A stretch of DNA of 5,695 nt from JAGOME01 sp039812375 (GCA_039812375.1 JBDIAO010000145.1:1-5695), one strand, 5' to 3'; positions 1 through 4,893 are shown, numbered from the stretch's first letter. Notes: generated by a model not told the origin, from the letters alone. Translations and numbers: made by a program.

Positions 1-854
1 GTCCAGATCGCGTCGGGGTCGCGGGGGTGGACGTGCACGGGGAAGCCGAACGTGGAGGGCAGACCAGTGGTGATGTCCGTCCAGGTTCGGGCGTCGTCGT
101 CGCTGCGCCAGACCCCGTGGTGGTTCTGCTGATAGAGGCGGCCGTCGGATGCCCGCTCCAGGTGGTGCACGCACAACCCCGTCTGGCCGTCGCGCGGTGC
201 CGCAGGGTGGTCATCGACCCCGACGCCGGCTGGGTCGGCCAGGTCGTTGCGTGCCTGCCAGGTCGCGCCGCCGTCCTCGGAGGCGAAGACCCCCGCTGCG
301 GAGATCCCCACCCAGATCCGGTCCGGGTCGTTGGCGTCGGCGATGATCGTGTGCAGGGTCAGACCGGCAGCTCCTGGGTTCCACTGGGCAGCATCAGGAT
401 GATCGGTCAGGGCCTTGACCGCGTCCCAGCTGCGGCCCTCGTCGTCGCTGACCAGCAGCCGGGCTGGCTTCGTGCCGGCATACAACCGGCCGCCGACCCG
501 CCGTAGGGACCAGACCTGGGTGAACAGGTCCCCGAAGGCAGGTGGGGTGTCATCCCAGCCGATGGCCTGGGCGAAGTCGGGATCGCCGGCGGCCCATGCG
601 TCGAGCTGTCCCGTGGTCAGCTTGGTCAGGGTCCAGGTGGCGCCCAGGTCCTCGGAGCGCCAGACGCCGGCTCCGTGCCAGTCCCCGCCGCCGCCAGCCC
701 AGATCGTGCCGGTGTCCTGGTCCCCGACGGCGTGGTTGATCGGCCAGCCGTCGCAGTAGGGGCCGCGGGTCCGCCACTGCGTCCGGTCCGCGTCGGTGTC
801 GAGGATGAACAGACCTTTGGTTGTTCCCACGAGCAGGTGGAGGGGCTGGGGCAC
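1..854 (-). CDS. BNR/Asp-box repeat (sialidase-fold beta-propeller) protein, 3' end outside window
   Basis: The minus-strand frame is open from 854 to the window edge (284 codons; the C-terminus lies off the left end). Four Asp-box motifs of the S-x-D-x-G-x-(T/S)-W type are visible: SEDLGATW (67-74), SDDEGRSW (136-143), SEDGGATW (192-199) and a degenerate SDDDARTW (251-258). They sit at blade-like spacing with WAGG, YAGTK and WVGIS strands between them. This is the pattern of BNR/VPS10-like beta-propellers often annotated as glycosyl hydrolase or exo-alpha-sialidase. I see no catalytic sialidase set, so the enzymatic role is unproven and a binding or scaffold role is equally possible. No signal peptide is seen (the start MPQPLHLLVGTTKGLF is short and not followed by a cleavage region), so it is probably cytoplasmic. 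The GTG start at 854 is chosen because AAGGAGG lies 5 nt upstream and homology-like sequence begins at once. The VOC gene upstream is on the same strand, 179 bp away. Confidence 0.88.
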   Translation of the reverse strand, partial: MPQPLHLLVGTTKGLFILDTDADRTQWRTRGPYCDGWPINHAVGDQDTGTIWAGGGGDWHGAGVWRSEDLGATWTLTKLTTGQLDAWAAGDPDFAQAIGWDDTPPAFGDLFTQVWSLRRVGGRLYAGTKPARLLVSDDEGRSWDAVKALTDHPDAAQWNPGAAGLTLHTIIADANDPDRIWVGISAAGVFASEDGGATWQARNDLADPAGVGVDDHPAAPRDGQTGLCVHHLERASDGRLYQQNHHGVWRSDDDARTWTDITTGLPSTFGFPVHVHPRDPDAIW

Positions 855-859
855 GTCGG

Positions 860-866
860 CCTCCTT
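860..866 (-). promoter_or_regulatory. Shine-Dalgarno AAGGAGG fixing the GTG start of the BNR gene
   Basis: On the minus strand AAGGAGG is a full match to the anti-SD consensus. It is 5 nt from the GTG at 854-852. A TATCGT hexamer at 885-880 (minus) could be its -10 box, but no good -35 is seen, so the promoter itself is only a guess. Confidence 0.8.
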
Positions 867-935
867 CGAGTCGGGCTCGACGATATGCGGGGGCTCTGTG
901 CTCCGGTGGTGGGTCTGCTGTGCCGAACCTGCGAG

Positions 936-953
936 CCCCTGCCCGCGCAGGGG
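936..953 (-). terminator. 7-bp perfect GC hairpin downstream of the VOC gene
   Basis: Arms CCCCTGC (936-942) and GCAGGGG (947-953) enclose a 4-nt loop CCGC. The hairpin sits 81 bp past the VOC stop and about 80 bp before the BNR start, so it could end the VOC transcript. There is no T-run on either strand, so it would be a hairpin-only or Rho-assisted site. Its right arm overlaps the first base pairs of the 24-bp repeat array. Confidence 0.4.
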
Positions 954-1047
954 TATGCCGCTCAGCGGACGGCTTGGTATGCCGCTCAGGCGACGGCTCG
1001 GTATGCCGTTCAGGCGACGGCTCGGTATGCCGCTCAGCCGAACGCGG
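952..1047. repeat. 24-bp tandem repeat, 3 full units plus a diverging fourth
   Basis: Units begin at 952, 976, 1000 and 1024, each opening with GGTATGCCG(C/T)TCAG. Units 2 and 3 differ at one position. Unit 1 differs from them by a few bases (GCGGAC for GGCGAC, final T for C). Unit 4 matches only in its first 14 bases, then enters the VOC coding sequence. Each unit has a GCCG/CGGC inverted pair around a 9-nt loop. Because 24 is a multiple of three and each unit contains TCA on the plus strand, every unit repeats a TGA codon in the VOC reading frame; the fourth is the real stop. No function is assigned. Confidence 0.92.
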
Positions 1048-1918
1048 AGATATCGATCTTCTTCATGGCCATGAGCTTGGCGTATGCCCCGGGGGTGGCC
1101 ATGAGCTCGGCGAGATTGGCCGGGACCAGCTGCCAGCTGAGCCCGAACTGGTCTGCGCACCAGCCGCACTGCTCCGCCTCGGGAACCGCGCTGAGCTGGC
1201 CCCACAACCGGTCGAGGTCCTCCTGGTCGGCGCACCGCACCAACAAGGAGAGCCCGCACGTGAACGTGAAGTCCTGCCCGGGGGCGTCCATCGCGGAGAA
1301 CCACTGACCGGCCAGGTCGAAGTCGGCATACATCACCTGCCCGGCTGCGGCGCCGCCGCGCCCGTCGTAGCGGGCCATGGTGGCCACAGTGCCCCCGAAC
1401 ACCGACGTGTAGAACTCGATCGCCTGCTGCGCTCGGCCTTGGTTGGTGTGGCCGAACATCAAGGCGGGGACGATAGTGGGGCGCGGTTCACCCCCCGGGC
1501 TGGTGAGCATCAACTGCCAATTGACCCCGTATCGGTCTTGCACCCACCCGTAATGGGCGCTGAAGTCATACTCCTGCAACGGCATAAGCACCCGACCATC
1601 GCTGGACAGGGACGCCCACAGCTCATCGAGGCGTCTGCGGGCCTCGGCATCGGCGGAGGGGTCGAAGCGCACCATGAACGACACCGACGGGTTGAGTGGG
1701 AACTCCGGACCGGCGTTGATGGCGATGAACCGATGGCCAGCCAACTCGAACTCGATGGTCAGGACCGATCCGGCCATCTCCGCCTGGAACTCGAGCAGCC
1801 CCTGCTGTGGGTAGCGCACTACCTCGCACACCGAGGAGGCGGGGAAGATCGAGGTATAGAACTGCACTGCCTGCTCCGCCGTATGGTCGAACCAGATCGT
1901 CGGAACAATCCGCTGCAT
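1034..1918 (-). CDS. PhnB-like VOC-superfamily protein with two tandem domains
   Basis: A 294-aa protein made of two glyoxalase/bleomycin-resistance (VOC) folds of the PhnB type, a family often mislabelled 3-demethylubiquinone-9 3-methyltransferase. Domain 1 covers about residues 2-137 (IVPTIWFDHTAEQAVQFYTS to WVQDRYGVNWQL); domain 2 covers about 149-266 (IVPALMFG, AIEFYTSVFGG, GWCADQFGLSWQL). The aligned GW-x(3)-(R/Q)-(Y/F)-G-(V/L)-x-WQL signature ends both domains, showing internal duplication. The C-terminal LMAMKKIDISAFG tail is typical of the family. Fold and family are clear, but the substrate is not known and VOC members range from metalloenzymes to drug-binding proteins. The ATG at 1918 is preferred over longer in-frame starts because GAGGAGGAGG (1934-1925) lies 6 nt upstream and family sequence starts at MQRIVPTIWF. 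The stop codon lies inside the last unit of the 24-bp repeat. Confidence 0.93.
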   Translation of the reverse strand: MQRIVPTIWFDHTAEQAVQFYTSIFPASSVCEVVRYPQQGLLEFQAEMAGSVLTIEFELAGHRFIAINAGPEFPLNPSVSFMVRFDPSADAEARRRLDELWASLSSDGRVLMPLQEYDFSAHYGWVQDRYGVNWQLMLTSPGGEPRPTIVPALMFGHTNQGRAQQAIEFYTSVFGGTVATMARYDGRGGAAAGQVMYADFDLAGQWFSAMDAPGQDFTFTCGLSLLVRCADQEDLDRLWGQLSAVPEAEQCGWCADQFGLSWQLVPANLAELMATPGAYAKLMAMKKIDISAFG

Positions 1919-1924
1919 CGCCAA

Positions 1925-1934
1925 CCTCCTCCTC
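1925..1934 (-). promoter_or_regulatory. Strong Shine-Dalgarno GAGGAGGAGG of the VOC gene
   Basis: On the minus strand this purine run is 6 nt from the ATG at 1918-1916. It decides the start against longer upstream in-frame starts, which would run through the intergenic region. Confidence 0.8.
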
Positions 1935-1936
1935 GA

Positions 1937-1984
1937 CACCCGACAACGGGTGACCCGTCCTTGACATCCCATCGACGGGTGACC
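1937..1984. promoter_or_regulatory. Cluster of CGGGTGACC boxes upstream of the VOC gene
   Basis: ACGGGTGACC occurs twice in direct orientation (1946-1955 and 1975-1984, 29 bp apart). The first copy is part of the near-palindrome ACGGGTGACCCGT (1946-1958, 6-bp arms around one base). It also pairs backwards with CACCCG at 1937-1942, forming an inverted repeat with CGGGTG (1947-1952) around ACAA. Three related boxes within 48 bp, just ahead of the VOC ribosome binding site (1934-1925), suggest an operator for a DNA-binding regulator. The regulator is not identified. A TTGACA at 1961-1966 on the plus strand has no matching -10 at normal spacing. Confidence 0.5.
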
Positions 1985-2033
1985 TGCCACGAACCGCGGG
2001 GAGCGTATGCCGGGTGCCTGTGCGTGTGCTGAA

Positions 2034-2083
2034 CGCGGCATCTTCGGCGCGCGCGGCATCCGCGCTCGGCGCACGCGGCATAC
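2034..2083. repeat. Three imperfect direct repeats CGCGGCAT before the methyltransferase start
   Basis: CGCGGCAT occurs at 2034-2041, 2052-2059 and 2074-2081, separated by TTCGGCGCG-like and CTCGGCGCA-like spacers (periods of 18 and 22 bp). The third copy continues as GCATACT, ending 7 nt before the ATG at 2091, where CATACT (2079-2084) could act as a poor -10 box for leaderless transcription. The GCGGCAT core is shared with the 24-bp repeat on the other side of the VOC gene. The role is unknown; an operator or slippage-derived repeat is possible. Confidence 0.5.
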
Positions 2084-2090
2084 TCGAGAG

Positions 2091-2735
2091 ATGGCTGGAT
2101 GCTGCAATGCGCGCGGGTGCGACCGGATGTTCGGTGAGCGGTTCGCCCGCCACGCCGGCTCGAGCTACCGTCGGCACGGCCTCGACAAGGCAGCGCAACG
2201 GATGGTCGACTGGCTCACCCGGCAGGGCATTGAGGGTCGCAGTGTGCTCGAGATTGGCGGCGGGCTAGGCCAGATCCAGCTCGAGCTGCTCCGCCGGGGT
2301 GCCGCCCACGCGACGAACCTCGAATTGAGTTCGGCATACGACACCGTGGCGGCCTCGCTCATCGACGAGGCCGGGATGAGCGGGCGGGTCGACCGGCGGC
2401 TCGGGGACCTCGCCGTCGACGGATCGCTCGCCGACGTGGCCGACGTCGTCGTCCTGCACCGGGTGGTGTGCTGCTATCCCGATCTCGAGGCGCTGCTTGG
2501 CGCCGCTGCTGAGCATGCCCGCGAGGCGGTCGTGCTCACCCACCCGCCGCGCAACGCCCTCTCCCGGGCGGCCCTGGCGGTGAGTAACAGTGGGATGGCG
2601 GTGCTGGGACGGGAGTACCGCACGTTCGCGCACCCGCCCGAGACGATGATCGCGGTGCTGGGGGAGTACGGGTTCCAGGCCCGCCACGAGCAGGGCGGCT
2701 ACGTATGGCGCGTGCTGAGCGCGACCCGCCGGTGA
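2091..2735 (+). CDS. Class I SAM-dependent methyltransferase, substrate unknown
   Basis: A 214-aa protein with a Rossmann-type methyltransferase fold. Motif I (SAM glycine loop) is VLEIGGGLG at 52-60. The acidic ribose-binding residue is E78 in NLELS. A motif II/III region follows with GDLAVD (105-110) and DVVVLHRVVCCYPD (118-131). The N-terminus MAGCCNARGCDRMF holds three cysteines (4, 5, 10) and CC recurs at 127-128. I recall this GCC-x(3)-GCD start and HRVVCCYPD motif from actinobacterial proteins annotated only as methyltransferase or hypothetical. The ATG at 2091 is chosen over 2007 because the extra 28 residues are Arg-rich and encoded by the intergenic direct repeats. There is almost no Shine-Dalgarno (GAGAG abuts the ATG), so leaderless initiation is plausible. 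It diverges from the VOC gene. Fold is confident; substrate is not. Confidence 0.88.
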   Translation: MAGCCNARGCDRMFGERFARHAGSSYRRHGLDKAAQRMVDWLTRQGIEGRSVLEIGGGLGQIQLELLRRGAAHATNLELSSAYDTVAASLIDEAGMSGRVDRRLGDLAVDGSLADVADVVVLHRVVCCYPDLEALLGAAAEHAREAVVLTHPPRNALSRAALAVSNSGMAVLGREYRTFAHPPETMIAVLGEYGFQARHEQGGYVWRVLSATRR

Positions 2736-2770
2736 TCTGCGCGCCCTGACGTCCCGGGCGACGCCGGCCC

Positions 2771-2806
2771 GCGACACCGGTCAGCGACACCGGTCAGCGA
2801 CACCGG
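2771..2806. repeat. 13-bp tandem repeat GCGACACCGGTCA, about 2.8 units
   Basis: Two exact units (2771-2783, 2784-2796) are followed by a third that matches for 10 bases (2797-2806) before diverging. Each unit holds the ACCGG half of a palindrome, and ACCGGT is complete in the first two. The array lies 34-69 bp upstream of the -10-like box of the transporter gene, so it could be a regulator binding array. It could equally be part of the 3' hairpin region of the methyltransferase. Confidence 0.85.
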
Positions 2807-2819
2807 CACGCCCGGTGTC
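2799..2819 (+). terminator. 8-bp hairpin after the methyltransferase gene
   Basis: GACACCGG (2799-2806) and CCGGTGTC (2812-2819) are perfect inverted repeats with a 5-nt loop CACGC. The right arm could also pair with either earlier copy of GACACCGG in the 13-bp array. It sits 63 bp past the methyltransferase stop. No U-tract follows, as is common for high-GC actinobacteria, so it is a terminator candidate only. Confidence 0.45.
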
Positions 2820-2839
2820 CTCCGGGATCGCAGAGTCCG

Positions 2840-2845
2840 TATCGT
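2840..2845 (+). promoter_or_regulatory. -10-like TATCGT for leaderless transcription of the transporter gene
   Basis: TATCGT fits the TAnnnT form of actinobacterial -10 boxes and ends 6 nt before the GTG at 2852. That spacing would place the transcription start on the start codon. No Shine-Dalgarno is present in front of the GTG, which agrees with a leaderless mRNA. No -35 consensus is seen. Confidence 0.45.
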
Positions 2846-2851
2846 GACGGC

Positions 2852-3685
2852 GTGCACACCTTCTTGCCGGCCCTGCTCGCGGTGGTGGCTGCGCTGCTCA
2901 TCGCGCTGGGGACGGTCATCCGTCACCGGGCCTCTGCAGCGGGTGGGATCGCCGCAGGATGGTGGATCGGTGCTGTCATCGCCGTGGGTGGCTTCGTGCT
3001 CCAAGCTGCCGCGCTGGCCACCGGCCCGGTGCTGCTGGTGCAACCGCTCATCGTGCTGTCCATCGCGTTCGCGATCCCCATCGAGGCGGGGTTGGCCGGG
3101 GCGGCTACCCGTCCAGCCCAGTGGCTGTGGGCAGGTTTGCTCGTGGCCGGTGTCGCGGCATTCGTCATTTTCGCCCGGCCGGTCAGATCGAAGATCGGGC
3201 CTCAGACGTGGATCCTCGCACTCGTCGTCGTGGTGTTGTTGGCCATCCTCGTGGCCATGGTGATCCACGCCGAGCGCACTCCCACGGCGCATCGGGCACT
3301 CCTGCGGGGGACGGTCGCCGGCTCGATGTTCGGCATCGCTGCGGTGCTGCTCAACGCCCTCGGGCATCGCTGGGAGCATCCGCTGCGGATCCTGGCGTCA
3401 CCAGCGCTCTACCTGTTGGTCGTCGTCGCCCTCATCGGGTTGTACTTCCAGCAGCGTGCCTTTCTCGCCGGGGCGGTGCACGCGTCCTTTCCGGCGTTGA
3501 CCATCGCGGAGCTGCTCGTCTCGATGGGCCTGGGCCTGGCCATCCTCGGCGAGAAGTTCAACCGGCATACGTGGGCCACCGCGGTCAGCCTGGCGGGGCT
3601 GGCCGTGACGATCGTCGCGGTGCTGCGCCTGGCCGGGCACGAGGCGCCAGCTGACGGCGAGGCGCGGCGCGCTAGCGCCGTCTGA
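2852..3685 (+). CDS. DMT/EamA-like multi-pass membrane transporter
   Basis: A 277-aa protein made almost wholly of hydrophobic segments. Likely membrane helices are near residues 3-22, 36-55, 57-82, 90-108, 119-138, 153-170, 183-200, 208-233 and 240-260: nine or ten passes, as in ten-helix drug/metabolite transporters and NIPA-like proteins. Family-like features are GWWIGAVIAVGGFVLQAAAL, then GPVLLVQPL (58-66), and the second-half match FPALTIAELLVSMGLGLAILGEK (213-235, shown only in part in the family), consistent with the duplicated EamA fold. A short polar tail follows. The substrate cannot be told; annotations for relatives include metabolite export and Mg2+ transport. The start is GTG at 2852 with no Shine-Dalgarno. 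It converges on the TetR-like gene, whose frame overlaps its last 288 bp. Confidence 0.85.
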   Translation: MHTFLPALLAVVAALLIALGTVIRHRASAAGGIAAGWWIGAVIAVGGFVLQAAALATGPVLLVQPLIVLSIAFAIPIEAGLAGAATRPAQWLWAGLLVAGVAAFVIFARPVRSKIGPQTWILALVVVVLLAILVAMVIHAERTPTAHRALLRGTVAGSMFGIAAVLLNALGHRWEHPLRILASPALYLLVVVALIGLYFQQRAFLAGAVHASFPALTIAELLVSMGLGLAILGEKFNRHTWATAVSLAGLAVTIVAVLRLAGHEAPADGEARRASAV

Positions 3686-4201
3686 GTCGTCGGTGAACTC
3701 CCCGGCGATCCGGTCGACCAAGGGTTGGAGGACGAGGAGCCCGAGCTGGGTCACCATGATCGAGAGGACCTGCTCCCCGACGGGGTGGCGGCTCGAGGCG
3801 ACCCCGACCTCCCGCAGCTCTCGCACCTGGGCTGCGGTCAGCTCGCTGAGCCGGCTGACGAGGTCGCCGGGGGCCGGGTCGGCCTCGAGCAGGGATCGGC
3901 GCAGGTAGTCCACGACTGCCGGTTCGGCAGCGAGCATGTCGGCGACTGCGTCATTGCGTGCTCTCGCAAGCTGTTGCGCGGGCAGGCTGCCGAGCGGAAC
4001 CGAAGCGATGGCCCCGGCGAACTTCTCGACGATCGCGAGCTCGACTGCTTCTTGCAGAGCCTTCTTCGTCCCGTAGTGGTGGACGATGAGCCCGACCGTC
4101 ACTCCGGCAGATGCCGCGACGGCCCGCCTCCACTGACGGACCCGCGCTCTCCCGATCGCCCTCTTCTCTGCTGTTGGCGACTTCTTTGCTGTTGACAACA
4201 T
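3398..4201 (-). CDS. TetR-family-like regulator, atypical N-terminus and run-on C-terminus
   Basis: The TetR hallmark is residues 27-54, AVAASAGVTVGLIVHHYGTK followed by KALQEAVE: helix 2, the recognition helix and the start of helix 4. Residues 55-172 are helical and Leu/Ala-rich as in TetR ligand domains. The first 26 residues (MLSTAKKSPTAEKRAIGRAR and VRQWRR) lack the usual helix 1 pattern (RILDAALxLFxxxG), and neither other frame supplies it, so a small deletion is likely. The frame does not stop where relatives of about 190-200 aa would end. It continues 95 codons antisense to the transporter gene in Arg/Gln/Asp-rich, shadow-like sequence to give 267 aa. ATG at 4201 has TATTAT (4218-4213, minus) as a good -10 and almost no leader. 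It diverges from the DUF2975 operon over a palindromic operator, so autoregulation and repression of that operon are inferred. It may be a decaying gene. Confidence 0.68.
   Translation of the reverse strand: MLSTAKKSPTAEKRAIGRARVRQWRRAVAASAGVTVGLIVHHYGTKKALQEAVELAIVEKFAGAIASVPLGSLPAQQLARARNDAVADMLAAEPAVVDYLRRSLLEADPAPGDLVSRLSELTAAQVRELREVGVASSRHPVGEQVLSIMVTQLGLLVLQPLVDRIAGEFTDDSDGASAPRLAVSWRLVPGQAQHRDDRHGQPRQADRGGPRMPVELLAEDGQAQAHRDEQLRDGQRRKGRVHRPGEKGTLLEVQPDEGDDDQQVERW
3665..3680. terminator. 6-bp hairpin at the transporter 3' end
   Basis: CGGCGC (3665-3670) and GCGCCG (3675-3680) pair around GCTA. The hairpin lies in the last codons of the transporter, 3 bp before its stop, in a convergent position where a bidirectional terminator would be useful. 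No T-run on either side; short GC palindromes are common at this GC content. Confidence 0.25.
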
Positions 4202-4219
4202 ATCGAGACTCGATAATAT
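4192..4219 (+). promoter_or_regulatory. Promoter of the DUF2975-HTH operon
   Basis: TTGACA (4192-4197) is a perfect -35 hexamer. TAATAT (4214-4219) is the best -10 with a 16-bp spacer (4 of 6 matches); GATAAT (4212-4217) matches better but at only 14 bp. The -35 lies inside the first codons of the divergent TetR-like gene. The inverted-repeat operator fills the spacer and covers the -10, so bound repressor would block RNA polymerase. Confidence 0.6.
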
Positions 4220-4231
4220 CGAGACGCGATA
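4201..4231. promoter_or_regulatory. Palindromic operator with four alternating half-sites
   Basis: Site 1 (4201-4215) is a perfect inverted repeat: TATCGAG, a central A, CTCGATA. Site 2 (4217-4231) is TATCGAG, A, CGCGATA, with one mismatched pair. The inner half-sites also make a perfect inverted repeat, CTCGATA, A, TATCGAG (4209-4223). The result is four 7-bp half-sites at an 8-bp pitch, each separated by a single A. It begins at the TetR start codon, covers the TetR -10 (minus strand) and the plus-strand promoter. That layout is typical of TetR-family autoregulation with two cooperatively bound dimers. Binding by this TetR is inferred from position. Confidence 0.82.
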
Positions 4232-4268
4232 AGCCCCAGTCGGGGGCGACAGTGACGAAGGATGGACG

Positions 4269-4892
4269 ATGAACTCCCGAACGAACAACCGGTGGCAGGT
4301 CACCCGCAACGACTGGCGTCTGGTCGACGTCGTCCTGTGGCTGGTCGTCATCCTCAGCGCGATCCCGCTCGTGAGCGGTCTGGTCGACTGGCTGCGTGGG
4401 CAGCCGCTCCAAGTCGTCACCGGCGTCCCCGGGGAGCCGCCGGCGGTCACCGAGCCAGGCCTCGCGGCCGGCGTCAGCGGGGTCTACACCTCCGAGGCGG
4501 TGTTCAGCATCCCGGACGCCAGTGCCTGGCAGTGGCTCCTGTCCCTCGTCGTCCCCACGATCACCCTCGCGGTTGCCGCGGTCTGTGTGTGGCAGGTGCG
4601 CCGCGTCGTCGGGTTCGCTCGAAGCGAGGACCCCTTCGACCTGCGGGCCCGCACGGCTGTGCGGATCCTCGCGACGACGCTCCTCGGGTATGGGCTGCTC
4701 GTCCCGCTTGTCAACGAGTGGCTTGAGGCCATCATCACCATCCCCATGCGTTCCGGCGAGCTGAACTACGTATCGACCCTCGGCCTGGGTGGCTGGTGGC
4801 CCGTCGTCGTCGGCATCGTGCTCGCCGCGGTGGGGGAGAGCGTCTTCACCACCGGGCGCCGGTTGGCCGACGACACTGAGGGGCTGGTGTGA
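4269..4892 (+). CDS. DUF2975-type four-helix membrane protein
   Basis: A 207-aa protein with four predicted membrane helices near residues 18-40, 88-109, 128-150 and 175-195. A long extracytoplasmic-looking loop of about 45 residues lies between the first two. The cytoplasmic turn before helix 3 carries ARSEDPFDLRAR (117-128), matching the (D/N)PF(D/S)-x-x-(N/R) motif I associate with DUF2975 proteins. The next gene encodes the small HTH partner normally paired with DUF2975 (as in Bacillus yoaS-yozG), which strengthens the call. Biochemical function is unknown for the family; a membrane sensor or anti-regulator for the HTH partner is inference. ATG 4269 is chosen because GAAGGA (4257-4262) lies 6 nt upstream; an overlapping ATG at 4262 is in another frame. 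A small GCCCC/GGGGC hairpin (4233-4247) precedes the Shine-Dalgarno. Confidence 0.85.
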   Translation: MNSRTNNRWQVTRNDWRLVDVVLWLVVILSAIPLVSGLVDWLRGQPLQVVTGVPGEPPAVTEPGLAAGVSGVYTSEAVFSIPDASAWQWLLSLVVPTITLAVAAVCVWQVRRVVGFARSEDPFDLRARTAVRILATTLLGYGLLVPLVNEWLEAIITIPMRSGELNYVSTLGLGGWWPVVVGIVLAAVGESVFTTGRRLADDTEGLV

Positions 4893-4893
4893 G

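Noticed and set aside
952..1047. CRISPR-like array
   Set aside because: The 24-bp units abut with no unique spacers, and no cas genes are present; it is a plain tandem repeat.
675..1307. Plus-strand frame encoding an 8-residue repeat peptide (YAAQATAR)
   Set aside because: The repeat peptide is only the 24-bp DNA repeat read through; the rest is antisense to the BNR and VOC genes, with no start signal or family match.
1961..1966. TTGACA as a plus-strand promoter -35
   Set aside because: No -10 hexamer occurs 15-19 bp downstream.
821..2032. Long plus-strand frame of 403 codons across the VOC gene
   Set aside because: It is antisense to a well-supported VOC gene, His/Arg/Gln-rich, and has no ribosome binding site; long shadow frames are usual at this GC content.
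2007..2090. Upstream ATG for the methyltransferase
   Set aside because: The 28 added residues come from the CGCGGCAT direct repeats and do not resemble the protein family.
1919..2107. N-terminal extension of the VOC protein (63 extra residues)
   Set aside because: The extension is Arg-rich intergenic sequence; the ATG at 1918 has a near-perfect Shine-Dalgarno and begins the family sequence.
4202..4450. Upstream extension of the TetR-like frame to recover helix 1
   Set aside because: The sequence is antisense to the DUF2975 gene and the operator, and contains no TetR helix 1 pattern.
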